Positions 24,376-37,532 of a stretch of DNA of 64,000 nucleotides are shown in pieces. The notes beneath the pieces are model-generated. The model was not told the origin of the DNA, did not search any database, and saw nothing but the letters and a program-made list of their open reading frames with translations. Numbering within the stretch: position 1 is the first letter of the stretch; every line of letters starts with the position of its first letter. The stretch comes from Ampelocalamus luodianensis (taxonomy: Eukaryota; Streptophyta; Magnoliopsida; Poales; Poaceae). The DNA lies in NCBI GenBank assembly GCA_036346255.1, contig CM070623.1:22450875-22514874 (forward strand), in the 5' to 3' direction. A program made the translations under genes and the position numbers.

Positions 24376-24604
24376 GTTGCTTACATAAGTTACTTGGTTT
24401 CTATCGTGATGCCAAAGCACACTAGGACTTAATGAAATATGGATCTTGATCCCATTATATGAAGTTATAGGGAAACTTGGTTTAGAACATATAGTGGGAG
24501 TATATTTTGTTAAACTGCTTAATAGAAGATTTTACATAAACATAGTGCTAAATTTTTACATATACATATTTTCTGTTGTTGACCAAGGCACCTAGTACTT
24601 TCTC

Positions 24605-25180
24605 CACACCTACCTTTAATTTGCGATCTATTCTTAAGAAAAAAAACTGAATAGAACAAACTTCATTGACTGGTATCATAATATAAGAATTGTTCATAAA
24701 CAAGAAAAGAAGGATTATGTTCTAGTGGGTCCTTATCCCAATGAACCGAATGCAGATACTACTTGTACAAAAAAGAATGCTTATGAGAAGCATTGCAATG
24801 ACACAGTTGGTGTACACTGCATTATGCTTGCCACCATGAGCTTTGAGCTTCAGAAGCAATATGAGACCACAGATGCTTATAATATAATTGTGGGTCTGAA
24901 AGGCATGTTTCAGGGCCAAGCAAGGGCAGAGAGGTACAATACCTCTAAAGCATTGTTTTCTTGTAGGTTGTCAAAAGGTAGCCCGGTCAGTCCTCATGTG
25001 ATCAAGATGATTGGTCACATTGAGAGCTTGAAAAAGCTTGGTTTTCCCCTTAGCCAAGAGTTGGCTACTGATGTGATTCTCCAATTGCTCCTTACGAGTT
25101 TTGAGCCTGTCATATTGAATTTTCATATGAATGGCATGAAGAAGTCAATGACCAAGTTGCATGACCCATTGTGTTTGTGA
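24605..25180 (+). pseudogene. Ty1/copia gag remnant
   Basis: The frame reads FNLRSIL, then a stop and frame change at the A-run near 24640, then NFIDWY and onward through GLKGMFQGQARAERYNTSKA, VSPHVIKMIG, LATDVILQ and NFHMNGM before a stop at 25178-25180. These are the landmarks of the copia gag (UBN2-type) domain, which builds the particle. The zinc knuckle and all of pol are absent, because element B interrupts the sequence at 25276. It is the coding relic of the old copia element that A and B entered. Confidence 0.8.
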
Positions 25181-26663
25181 TGCATGTATGGATTTTTTTT
25201 CCCGGCTTGTGTGTCATGCTAAGTTATAGGCATCGAGCTACATATTATTGTATAATGATCTGCGTGCCGACATGTGTGCCGGACTCGGGAGTAACACCCC
25301 CAAAATCCTCTATGTATTCTGAACTAGTCCCATAATCAATAACTAGCTCACACAGTAAACAAATATGGTAATATCTATAATTCGCATAACTTTATTAATA
25401 AATATCAGAGTTTATTACAAGAAGTGCTTACGAGCCAACAATAAAGATCATAGTAGAAGACGAAGAAGAAGTAGTAGAACCCAGCTAATCTGCCACAGGC
25501 AACCGACTGAGGTAGCAGCCTAGTCGTCGAGATCCACACCGTAGCAAAGTCCTTCTCCTCTTAACAACATTTTATTAAGTAAGGGTGAGCACAAACAACC
25601 GTGCTCTGCATGTTACATCCAATAACAGATTATAATGCATGCAAGAATATATCAAAGGAAGACTTATATGGTTGAATTTGCATAAAGTAATATTTTCTTT
25701 AAATACTAGTACTAAGTTCCAAAGTACAGTAGTTATTCCATATCTAAAATTCATTTTACAAATTCTCAAGTTTATAGTAGGATACAGAAATCTGGTGAAG
25801 GATACCCTCCTATCACATGGCTAACGGCCCAATTTCCCAAATAGATAAACCATCCAAGATCATTTGTCAAAATCTTTTGAAATCAAAACCAAAGTCTAAC
25901 TTTGAGTGGCTTTGCCCAGCATGTCCATGACCGTGAACATGGCTATTTGAATAGTTTTATACTCTACAGAGGTTGTACAACTTTACCCACAAGAGATGAT
26001 CAACTTTTAATATCCGTCTAACACACTTTCAAAAGTATGCGACTAAGTGATTATCACAAGGCCTTTATAATACTCCATCTCAAAGCAGTTATGCCCGCTA
26101 AGGTATCACCTCCACTAGGCCACCAGCCCGCCGGAAGTCTCCATCTTGCGCCAAGTGGGAATTTTCGTCTACCCGACACCTGCACATCCAAATAGCACAA
26201 CTAGCAGAGGAAAGTTGCAAATTATTTAGCCAGATCTGTCCCACTCTACACATGTGGTAGCATGGCGGAGCTTTACAAAAAGTGGCTCTCAAACCGGTCC
26301 TTATCAGACTTGGATGATTTTCAATAAAACTTTGGTCTCGGCCATAGAAATGAATCAATCCTGTGCATCAACTTGCATCATCCAAACATTCATTTCGTCC
26401 AAGTATAAATCAATTTATTTTTCAAAATAATTTATAAACTTCCATGACACACCAATGTTGTAGATTTAATTTAAACCACATTTTATTTTTGGCTGAATAT
26501 TCCAAAATCAAATATGTCAGGCCTAAGCATGGGTAAACTTAATTTTTCCCAAAATATTCTAGTTCATGCTATTGCATCAACTAGATTTTGTCTAAGGTAA
26601 AAAGGTATGTTTGGTTCAAAAGTAAGTAAATCGAAATTCCACTCAAATAGCAATATGGAGAAT

Positions 26664-29600
26664 TGTAACATCCCAAATTCTGTACTTGTGTTTCAAATGT
26701 AAGAAAATGAGTAGAAATTAAAACTTTTTCTTACATCATGTATTTCCTGTGTGTGCTGAACAATTGTTGTACAAGAGTATGGAAATACAAAGTCACAAGT
26801 CTGTTGATCCAAATCTTGATCCTCCAAAAACAATCTTGTCCAATCTTGTGATCTTTCTCGGGAAATATTTTTCCTAAAGTTCTTAGGATGGTTTGTGACC
26901 CCTCTGAAAAATTTCACAATTTTTAGAAATTGTTCGAATATTTTTAAGGGGCAGTCAAACTTGTTTGACATGTAGTCAAACCCTAACCTAGCACATTGTG
27001 TGATTTTTGGAGGAAAATGTACAATGCAAAAACCTCTGGAAAGTTTACGCAATGTCCATCTCAATGTCAGCAGGCTACTGTCAAAATTTCATAAAATTTG
27101 GAGCTAGTTCTATCTCTTAAGATCCCTTCAAAATCTCAATTCAAATTAAAACTCTAAACCTGGTCCGAGTCAAACTTAGACTCAAACCCAGGTCCGACCT
27201 CCAGGTCTTGGTCGCACCGAGCCACTTAAGCCGTGTCGGGCTCGATCAGGTTGGGTGCAGGTGGTCTGGGCCGTTGGATTTCAAATCCAACGATCAAGGA
27301 CCTCCTCGGGTCTTTGTAAAAGACCTCCCACCCGCACGACCTCCTCATGTTCTATTTTCAAAGACAACCTCGAGGACCTCCCTAGGACCTCCTTTGCACC
27401 TTTGCAAAGACCACTCAGGCGACCTCCTCGACCCTCCACGACCACCCCAAGACTTGGGTGATCGTGGGCGTCCATCTTGAGATCGTGGCTTAGACCTCCC
27501 TAAGTGTTAGGACCTCTAATACTTAGCCCAAAATCTGAGCCCTTGATTTCAATCCAACACTCACAACCTCCTGGTGGAGCTCGTACGATTTAGCCGTTGA
27601 GTTCATTTGACGCTTTTTCCCATTCCTCTCACATCGGGTGGGCACAGGCATTATCAATTTTTGTGCATGGCGCGAGAGAGCGGTGCCTTGTCAACTCTAG
27701 GGTCGACAAGCGGCTATGTCTTGCCAACATTAAATGTCCGCGACCCCTTTTGCTCAAAAGTCTCTCGACAACCTACTCCCATCATATCATGTGTACTTTG
27801 GCTCGACACCTACTGGCTTTGCCATTTTCCCACTGACTATATTTGAAGCCCAAGCTTGCTATCTAAGTTTCTTTAGACACTCCTTTTCAACCCTAGCTTC
27901 TTCTTCTGCTCTTGTGCTCAAAGCACCCGAAAGCTCTTTGCCTCCATTGCTGAACTTTGGAGCTCTCCGGCGACCTCCGAGCTCCAGTGGTTCATTAATG
28001 CAATATTGGCTGTCATTTGTTCTCTTGGTCACCTCCAAATCTCCCTAATTTGCTTTGTTTAAAACCTTCACAGAGGTTGACAAAGTTGGAGCCTGCTGTT
28101 CGTGGCCGGGAGCTTCGTCTTCTGCACCTCCGGCGACCTCCACCGTCACCGGAGCTCCTGCGACCACTCCTAGTTCTCCTTCAATCCCTGGTGAGTCCTT
28201 CAGTTCCAAAAACTTGAACCTTTTAGACCTCTTCGGTTTTCGTTTTCGGCCGTATTTAGTCCCCGACGGTTATCTCCGGCTAGCCGCCGGTTGGTGGTGC
28301 TTTTGGTGTAGCTTTTGCCACCCTTAGGTTTTCCGTCCTATTTGGAGCTCATCCGTGCCTTTGGTTTCCGCCGACGAGGTCCACATCGTCGGCGGCAAGC
28401 TGATGAACTCGCTCGGGTTTTGCCAGTTCGCAAATCCCGTTTTCGTCATGTTCTTCGGACCACTTTAATGCTCAGATCATTGCTTATCATTGAGGGCATT
28501 AATGGTGTTTTAATCTAAGCTTGGGTGTCGCTGTCATGTGGGCCTGGGTTTAGAATTAAAGTCCGGAAGTCTTTAAGTGCTCCTGTTGGATTCATTTATT
28601 GTCAATCATCTGGAGCATTTAATTTGTCTTAACCGCCACCTTTTTGTCGTTGTCCGGAGGTCCTGCGCCGTTAAAACCGCTCTAGGACCTCCTCGGGCTA
28701 ATCTTAGCCGTTCGCGACCTCTCCAAGTTTAGATCTGGGCCTTAGGATCTTTTCGAAAAATCCTAAGTCTCTGGACCTCCCCTTGGTGGTGATCCTAGCC
28801 GTATAGGACCACCTGTTAAATCTTAGCCGTATAAGACCACCTTGTGTTTCCAGTAAAGACCTTCCCGAGGTCCTCTTTGCAAAACACCTCCCTGTGGTCT
28901 TTTGTAAAAAGCCACCCCTAAAGACCTTCCCCGAGGTCCTCTTTGCAAAAGACCACCCCTGGTCTTTTGTAAAGAAAACCTTCAAAACTACCCCCCTGAG
29001 GTCCTCTTTGTAAAAGACCACTACTGGTCCTTGTAAAGAAGCCTTAGGACCTCCCCGCCTAGATCTAGACCGTTAGGACCTCCTCGGTGAGATCCTAACC
29101 GTCCAGACCTCCCTCCGCTCAGATCTGAACCGTCCAGGACCTCCCCACGGAGATCTGAACCGTCCAGACCTCTCTCTGTTAAACACCTGTCGAACAGGAC
29201 CTCCCCGCGAAGATCATGGCCATCCATGACCTCCTCGGTGAGATCCCAGCCCTCCACGTATCTCGCTGCTACCTCGCAGCCCAGGACCTCCCTCGATTTC
29301 ATCTTAGCCGTTCAGGACCTCCCCCTGGAGATCGTGACCGTCTAGGACCTCCCTGTCAGCTCTGGACCGTTAGATTTAGATCTAACGGGCTAGACCTTCT
29401 CAGTCTATTTACAACTCTATCGCTTAGTTTCTCTCTTTATCGTTCATCTTTAGATCTACGGCTCGGATCTGGAGAACATTCGGACCCCTCCGGATGCGAT
29501 CTTGATCTAGGCCGTCCATCTCAAGATCCAAGGCCCGATTCGTTGAGGCGTTGGGTGGCGACGTCCCATCTCACGTGGGCCATTGGATCTAAATCCATCG

Positions 29601-32222
29601 GTGGAGTCATTGGCAGTTAAGACCTCCTCAGTAGATCTTAGCCGTCAAAGACCTCCCTCCTTCACATCTCACCGTCCAGACCTCCCTCCGTAGATTTAAC
29701 CCTAGGACCTCCTAAGGAGGTCAGGACCGTCAGATCTTGATCTAACGATCCCGACCACCTTTAGGCGCGAGGACCTCCTCCGTGTGCGCTGTGCGTGCAC
29801 TAGTCGTAGCCGTTGGATTTAAGATCTACGACTTAGACCTCCTCGTTAGATCCAGACCGTCAAGTCCAGATCTAACGGCTAAGACCTCCCCTAAGCGCGA
29901 TGAGGTCTTTGCGCCCAGGTGCTCGTGTGAGTTTTGGCATCTGAGCTCGTGAGCCGTGCGATCTTTGATCAACGGCCCACGACCTCCCCAGTTTTCGTTG
30001 GTTTTTCAGATTTAGTTCCCGAGAGCTTTTATTTGCACATATTAATTGTTTTAAACTTCAAAAATGCATATCTTTTTCTCTGTAGTTCCAAATTTAACAA
30101 ACTAAAGTTCTATAAATGCATCTGTTAAAGTAATTTCGCTTAGTATAGGTTTTCTGAGAGTCTTTAATACTGAAATTAATCATGCCTTAGATTTATAACT
30201 TAGAAAAATCATAACTAAATCATTTTAACTCTAAATAATATGAAACCACTTGTGTTAGCCTTAAAACGTCAGTAGCAACCTATCATAAAATTTCCAAGTC
30301 CAGAAAACTTCTAGAAAATTATTTATGAACAGTAACCTATTTAAATTTAATTTTGGCCGAAATGCATAGTTTTAATCATATCTTTTGCTGTGAGAGTCCA
30401 AATCAGTTGGTTCTTGTTTATAAATTCATTTTAAATCATGGTCTTGCTGCTGGGAAATTTTCAGAGTATTTGGAGTATTTTGGTTTTAGAGTCTTTTTCG
30501 TTTTCTTTGTTCTTATCGGTTCTTTTTCGCTTTTTCGATTAGGTGCCGATGAGTGTGTTGACCTTGAGAGTGATCCTCAGCAACAAATTGAGCAACAGCA
30601 TCAAGGCAAGCAGTTTGATCATTTCCCATTTGATCCCATTACTTTTAAAGTTTAATATTTTGTTTAACTTCTATGTATGCATTGCTATTTTGTTGTTAAA
30701 TTGATTAGTTAACCCTCTAGTTGCATAATCTGTAGGGAAATAAATATCCTCTACTACCTGAGCCTAGGTTATTTGCTGTGATCAGAGTTCGTTGGATGAA
30801 CTCTTATCACTTAGTAGATTACGAATGAATATTGCTTAGCCATGCCTAGTTATCGATAGTATTGGGCGATCATCGACTTAGTCGATGGTCTTGATCACAC
30901 AAATACTTATATTATTCCATTATGTCCAATCCTTGTGTTTTATTGATTTACAAATCAAAAACTGAAAACAAAAATTATATCTTGACTTGGGCACAATGGT
31001 ATGTTGGTGTGATCTGTTGGGTGTGATTGGATTGGTGCCTAAGTCCCCAAGGACCGAGTTACTTGTGTCACTAAGCCAAGCGCTTATTGCGTGCTAACCA
31101 CACGAGGGGGGATATGGGACCTCTCTTAACTAAGTACTTTGGGAGGTGTTAATTATGAGCTGGTCGGTGGGTGTGTGCGTGTGTGTGTTTGTGGTGTGCG
31201 AGGGGAGCATTAGCAGTCCGGTTAGGTTGTCTAATGTATCCTTCTCCCGTGGGTTGCGGGGCTCTTAATTAGCATCGTCCATTGGAAAGCGTCTTGTAGA
31301 CTTAGTCATGCCTGCATACCAAAGGAAGTATGCTAACCATGGCTGGTGGAAAGGCGGTCTATCGTGTGGGTACATTGGTACACCCCTGCAGGGTTAAAAC
31401 TATTCGAATAGCCTCGTCCTAGGTTATGGACATGCTTGGTAAGGTCGTGCAAGAACTAGACTACAACCTTTTAAAAACTTAAAACTTGACATGGGTGGTA
31501 TGAAGGGGTACTTCATGCTATTGTTGTGGTGACTATTGGGTTAGTCACTGCTAGGACATTGTTGTTCTCTACCTATTGTTATAATTGTTTCTCTTTTATT
31601 TGAACAATAGAAATTAATTGCAAACTTGCTTTTAAATGTATTACCTTACTGCAAATAAAACTTGCTTTATGCTGAAAATGAGTCCAGAGCCTCATCCACT
31701 TAAATAAAGCTTGCATGTAGCTAATTATAGTTATGTTATCTTACACGTCAGTCTTGCGAGTACAAAAACAATTTTTGTACTCAGATGCTATGCTTAATGG
31801 TTTTGTTGCAGAGGAAGAAGGTGAGCCCCAAGGGCCTTACTTTTGCGAGATGTGCGGTTTCTGGGACGATTAGCTTGGCGGTCCGGTTGGTTGCCTTGTG
31901 GGTAAAGGCACACTGATTGGCTTTTGTTTATCGCCATCTTATGGCTCTTTTGCTTCCGCTGTGTACTTATCTAGTTGTATGTCTTTTGGCCTGTCGGCCT
32001 CTCTTTTGTAATAACTCTCTTTATATTATGTATGTCTTTCAGTTGTTGCTTTTGCTTCGGCTCTATGTGTATGAATGGAATTGATGCATGATTTTGTAAC
32101 GAGGTGTGTATACTGCATTTCTGGGAAGTATACATATCTCGAGGCTTGGTGTATTTGATTTGTGCTGCTAGGACCAAGTGGATGGTTAAGCAGTACAAGC
32201 CGAATAAACCAGGGTCCTCACA
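26664..32222 (+). repeat. Solo LTR of family C, 5.56 kb
   Basis: It starts TGTAACATCCC and ends GGTCCTCACA, with a perfect AGAAT duplication on both sides (26659-26663 and 32223-32227). A single unpaired LTR with an intact target duplication is the product of recombination between the two LTRs of a full element. The central 2.7 kb (27290-29990) is a degenerate GGACCTCC-rich repeat. The end portion (31800-32200) is the inverse of 60656-61070. Open frames inside, such as 29216-29620, are repeat translations. Confidence 0.85.
27290..29990 (+). repeat. Degenerate GGACCTCC repeat field in LTR C
   Basis: Units of about 29-31 bases recur with the pattern GGACCTCCCC, a few variable bases, then AGATCTGAACCG. 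The clearest run is 29045-29170. A second repeat type, about 65-75 bases and carrying GAGGTCCTCTTTG with GACCAC and GGTC arms, occurs three times at 28855-29040. The GATCT-ACCG phrases make the field look like shuffled 'isochore-like' blocks. No protein is implied. Confidence 0.7.
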
Positions 32223-33385
32223 AGAATCTCAAAAGGAACTCACTGGTAAAATTAGGTACACAACGAGCTACGGATGAGGAGATTGGGCTCAGGGGAGTTG
32301 TAGAAGAAGACCTTAGGTGCTTTTGTGGCCGCGGTGAATCAATAGGGAAATCAAAATTCGGCTTGAATAGAAATATAGAGAATGTCAAGAGAAACTCACC
32401 GGCAAAATTTGGCGTACAACGGAGCTATGGATGAGGAGATCAGGCTCGCCAGAGTTCTCACCGGAGTTGGAGAAGAGGCGCTCTGGAGCTCTAGGGGGGT
32501 TTTTGGCAAAACTGAGCGAGTAGTATGTGGGGAATGGTATGAAGAGGCTACAGTTCAATTTATAGGGGCAGATGAGTAACGATTTTGGAGTAATTGCTCA
32601 CCAAAGTTTATTGCCGGAATTGAAGAAGAAGAAGCTATAGCGGCGGCGTTATTGTTCTGGCGGAAACTGAAAATCATTAATTTTTAATCTTAAAACTCCA
32701 AAAGATACTAATTAATTCAGGAAAAATAGTAGATAAATTCCTAAAAATCCACAAAAACTCACAGATACTAAATACAACATTTTGAGTTCAAATAAAATGA
32801 TAATATTAAAAATAATGATTTTATTGTTGTGTAATAATTATTTTTATAATGCTACAAATCATTTTTAAACTTGAAAAATACTAATATAGCTCTAAAAATT
32901 CAATTACTTTTTAGAGCAGTTGAATATGTTCTTTTAAGCTTAATAAAATATTTTCATAAAAAAATTAGTTTTTATTTGTGAACAAAAAATCGTTTTTAAT
33001 TTCTAGAAATTATAAGAAATTAAAAAGGACTTTTAGAAAATAGAAAATAGAGTTCCAAAATTCTAAAAAAAATCATGGAAATTCCCTGAATTATTTGGAA
33101 CTTAATAAAATTATTTTCAACTTAAAGCTGGCTTTTATTTTTGCACATAAATTATTTTAATTTTTGAAAAATAGGAGAAACCTTTTTAAAATCCAAAAAT
33201 TCAAGAAATTAATTAAATTTCCCTTTTTCACTTTAAATCATATAAAGCCCATAAAACTCAATAAATTTTCTTTTTGACTTTTTGAATCTAAGAAAATCAA
33301 GAAAACACTATTAAAACTCAGAAAATCCAATAAAATAATAACTTTATTAATTTTATTTTTGGTAACAGAACTTTGGGATGTTACA

Positions 33386-34163
33386 AACTACTCTCCTTAA
33401 AAGGAATCTCGTCCCCGAAATTTGGAGAGGCTAGAAAGAAAGAGGACAGACGTAGGATAAATGAATTGAGAGATAGGTAGTCTTCAAGTTGGCTTTATGT
33501 CCAAGGGTGTTGGGTTGTTCGAAATTTTGAAGTATCAATTCGTATTTCAAGTTCTTTGTGCATCGAAAGGTTAGGTTGTCCAATGGATTGTTAGAGAAGA
33601 GGAAAAAGCATAGAATGAGAAAGAAAGCTATGAGGAGAGAAGACTATCTACTTAAGCAAACGTTGAACATAAGATCAAAAAGATCTACGTACGACACACC
33701 AAAAGCAAATATACCATACAAGTTAAGAAATAATACAACGTTCTACTCGATCGAGACTCTTAATAAAGTGAAATGACTCAATGCACAGAATGAGTCTTGA
33801 CAAACTTAAACTATATGGCTGGGCTGACATTGTAACTTCTGCTCACGGCCATCAATGATTTTTGCACGACGATGCTCTCTTGACAGCTTCATGTCTTGTA
33901 GTCTTGAATGTAATGGTTAAGAACGTGTTGACCATCTATAGAAGTTTCCAAGGAAAAGAGGATCCATTTAACATTATAAAATGGTGTAGAAAGAAATTAG
34001 GTAAGAAAGAATTACTATAAAAAAGGTAAGGATAGATAGATGACCAAGATGGGACATAATAATTTATTTTTCTTGTTATGTAAAATAAGTTTTGAAGTTT
34101 TTCAACTAACGGCTATTCTAACTAGGTCACGACCTACAGTCGTTATAGCTCTGAGACCATGTT
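33386..34163 (-). other. Element B interior (polypurine tract and primer site)
   Basis: At 33386-33425 the minus strand shows AATTTCGGGGACGAGA and a purine tract next to the 3' LTR, the classical end of a plant gypsy element. At 34148-34159 is GCTCTGAGACCA, the primer-site complement with one change from the usual GCTCTGATACCA. A 72-codon open frame at 33558-33776 has no recognisable content. Nothing else is seen. Confidence 0.75.
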
Positions 34164-37100
34164 TGTCGGACCTGGGAGTAACACTCTCAAATCCTCTATT
34201 TATTCTGAACTAGTCCCATGATCAGTAGTTAGCTCACACAGTAAACAAATATGGTAACATCATAATTCGCACGACTTTATTAATAAATATTAGAGTTTAT
34301 TACAAAAAAAGCTTACGATCCAACAATAAAGATCAAAGTGAAAGACGAAGAAGAAGTAGTAGAGCCCAGCTAATCTGCCATAGACAACCGACTAAGGTAG
34401 CGGCCTAGTCGTCGAGATCCACACTGGTAGCGAAGTTCTTCTCCTTTGAACAACATTTTATTAAGTAAGGATGAGCACAAACAATTGTGCTCCTCAAGTT
34501 ACAACCAATAACATATTATAATGCATGCAAAGATATATCAAAGGAAGGTTTATAGGGTTGAATTTGCATAAAGCAATGTTTTCTTTAAATACTTGTACTA
34601 AGTTCCAAATCAGTTATTCCATAACTAAATTTCATTTTCTAAATTCTTAAGTTTATAGTAGGATAACCTCCATACAAAAATCTGGTGAAGGACACTCTCC
34701 TATCACATGGCTTATCGCCCAATTTCCCAAATGGATAAACCATCCAAAATCATTTGTCAAAATCTTTTGAAATCAAAACCAAAGTCTAACTTTGAGTGGT
34801 TTTGCTCAGCATGTCCATGACCGTTGATATGGCTATTCAAATAGTTTTACACTCTACAGAGGTTGTACAACTTTATCCACAAGAGATAATCAACTTTTAA
34901 TGTCTGTCTAACACACTTCCGAAGGTGTACGACTAAATGATTATCATAAGGCCTTTACAATGCTCCATCCCAAAGTAGTTATGCCCGCTAAGGTATCACC
35001 TCCATTGGGCCACCAGCCCACCCGAAGTCTCTCTCTTGCGCCAAGTGGGAATTTCTGTCTACCCGACACCCGCAAATCCAAATGACATAACTAGCAGAGG
35101 AATGTTGCAAATTATCTAGCCTTGTGGTAGTACGGTGGAGCTTTACAAAAAGTGGCTCTCAGATCGGTTCTTAGCTGGCTTGGATGACTTTCAATAAAAC
35201 CCTGGTCTCGATCATAGAAATGAATCGATCATGTGCATCAGCTTGCACCATCCAAACATCCATTTCGCCCAAGTCTAAACTAATTTATTTTATTTTATTT
35301 TTCAAAATTATTTATGAACTTCTATGACACAACAATGCCATAGATTTAATTTAAACCATATTTATTTTTTGGCTGAAAATTCCCGAATCAAATATGTCAA
35401 GTCTAAGCATGGCTAAGGTTAATTTTTTTTTTCTAAAATGTTCTAGTTCATACTATTGCGTCAAATAGATTTTATCTAAGGTAAAAAGGTATGTTCAGTT
35501 CAACATCAACATTGGTTGTACAATAGAATTGGGAATAACTATAAATTTAAAACATGAATTTAAATTAACTTGAATATAAATAAGCATGTAATAATAAATT
35601 AAAATAGAATTTAAATAGTTTAAAATATTAGGATTCACATATGATCAAAGGATGTAACTTGCCTTAATCAATTAATTGTTGTTATCAAATGACGTCGAAA
35701 TCTGACTCTCCGAAGTTGTTGAAATCTATGCGCGAAAATAAACTAAATTCAAACAAACTTTAAATAAACTCAAAATTAAATAATTTAGGATCTAGGATAT
35801 AGATATTGAATTTAGATGAATTTAGGAATTTGAATCGACACAATCGGAGGTCGTATGAAGGAGAACGAGTATCCCAAAGTTTCAATTTCACATAAAATGA
35901 TAGAAATTTGGGAAATTAGCAAAGGAAGAATCCAACATGGCTGGTGGCGAATTATTGCAAAATTCAAAATTTCATTTGAATAGAAAAGTATATAATATTG
36001 AAAGGAACATGTAGATAAAAGGGCTCGCGCAAATACCCAACCGATGATGAGATCGGGCTTGACGGAGTTCTTGTTGGACTTGGGGAAGAAGATGTTGCTG
36101 GTGGTGAAAAAGTAAGTCAATCAAAATTTCACTTGAATAGAAATATGGAGAATCTAAAGAGGAACTCACTGGTAAATTTTGGTACATAACGGAGCTACGG
36201 ATGAGGAGATTGGGCTCACTGGAGTTCTCGCTGGAGTTAGAGAAGAAGACTGTGAGTGCTTTTGTGGCCACGGTGAACCAATAGGGAAATCAAAATTTGG
36301 CTTGAGTAGAAATGTAGAGAATGTCAAGAGAAACTCATTAGTAAAATTTGGTTAACAACGGAGCTATGGATGAGGAGATCGGGTTCGCTGAAGTTCTCAC
36401 CGGAGTGGGAGAAGATGGGCTAGCAGAGGGAGCTCCGGAAGGATTTTGGCAAAACTGAGCGAGCAGGATGTGCGACAATGGTGTGGAGAGGCTACGAATA
36501 AATTTATAGGGGCAAAGGAGTAATGGTTTAGGAGTAATTGGTCGCTGAAGTTTATTGTCGGAATTCAACAAGAAAAAACTATAGTGGTGGTGTTAGTGTT
36601 CCAGTGGAAACTGAAAATCACTAATTTTTATTCTAAAAACTCCAAAAGATATTAATTAATTCGAGAAAAATAGTAGATAAATTCTGAAAAATCCACAAAA
36701 ACCCACAAATACTAAATACAACATTTTGAGTTCAAATAAAATTATAATATTAAAAATAATAATTTTATTGTTATGTAGTAATTATTTTTATAATTCTAAA
36801 AATTATTTTTAAACTTGAAAAATATTAATATAGATCACAAAATTCTATAACTTTTTAGAGCAGTTGAATAGGTTCTTTTCAGCTTAAATAAAATATTTTA
36901 AATGAAAATTTTAGTTTTATTTGTGAACAGAAATTCATTTTTTATTGCTAGAAATTACAAGAAATCAAAAAGGACTTTTCAAAAATAGAAAATAGAGTTC
37001 CAAAATTCTGGAACAATTCTTAGAAATTCCCTGAATTATTTGGAACTTAATAAAATTATTTACAAATTAAAGTTGGCTTTATTTTTGCACATAAATTATT

Positions 37101-37340
37101 TTTAATTTTTAGAAAATAGGAGAAACCTTTTTAAATTTCAAAAAATTCAAGAAATTAATTAAATTTTCCATTTTTACTTTAAATCCAAGAAAACCCATAA
37201 AACTTAATAAATTTTATTTTTGACATTTTAAATATAAGAAATTCAAGGAAATCAAGAAAACACTATTGAAACTTGGAAAATCCAATAAAATAATAACTCT
37301 ATTAATTTTATTTTTGTTAACAGAACTTAGAGATGTTACA
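34164..37340 (-). repeat. Element B 5' LTR (3.2 kb)
   Basis: This is an uninterrupted copy of the B LTR. It runs TGTCGGACC to GATGTTACA. The segment 36600-37340 is very A/T-rich. Relative to the 3' LTR it lacks the C insertion, so C arrived after B. Confidence 0.85.
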
Positions 37341-37532
37341 ATGTGATGCTTGATATTATCATATATAATTCATTACTAGTTTTTCGGAGTAATTGCTTAG
37401 TAGGTAAATATGGTGATTTCAAGCATGATGACTTAGTGGACAGGAGGCGTGGTGGAGATTATCGTGTTAAGGGTCATACTATTTCACAGTTTAATATGAT
37501 TATATGTGAATGTTTATTTTTGTTCTTGTTAT
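37341..37532 (+). mobile_element. Tail of the interrupted copia element
   Basis: This resumes the copia sequence after B and starts with the second ATGTG. Near 37502 it repeats TGTGAATGTTTATTTTTG from 2378, perhaps the start of the copia's second LTR, and is cut at 37532 by unrelated sequence starting TGTAAAATCCC. Confidence 0.5.

Larger units (their letters stand above)
25277..33385 (-). repeat. Element B 3' LTR, split by solo LTR C
   Basis: The parts 25277-26663 and 32223-33385 together match 34164-37340. The right part is AT-rich and ends CTTTGGGATGTTACA. On the minus strand it is preceded by a purine-rich tract ending AAGGAGAGTAGT, marking the 3' LTR. Confidence 0.85.
25277..37340 (-). 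mobile_element. Gypsy element B, giant LTRs, tiny interior
   Basis: The outer ends are TGCCGGACTCGGG at 25277 and GATGTTACA at 37340, flanked by a perfect ATGTG duplication (25272-25276 and 37341-37345). The 3' LTR is 25277-33385, interrupted by solo LTR C. The 5' LTR is 34164-37340. The interior between them is only 778 bp and keeps a polypurine tract and a primer-binding site but no proteins. It is a non-autonomous or deletion derivative of a gypsy family. Confidence 0.85.

Noticed and set aside
29216..29620. 134-codon open frame in LTR C
   Set aside because: It is a translation of the GGACCTCC repeat field and has no domain-like pattern.
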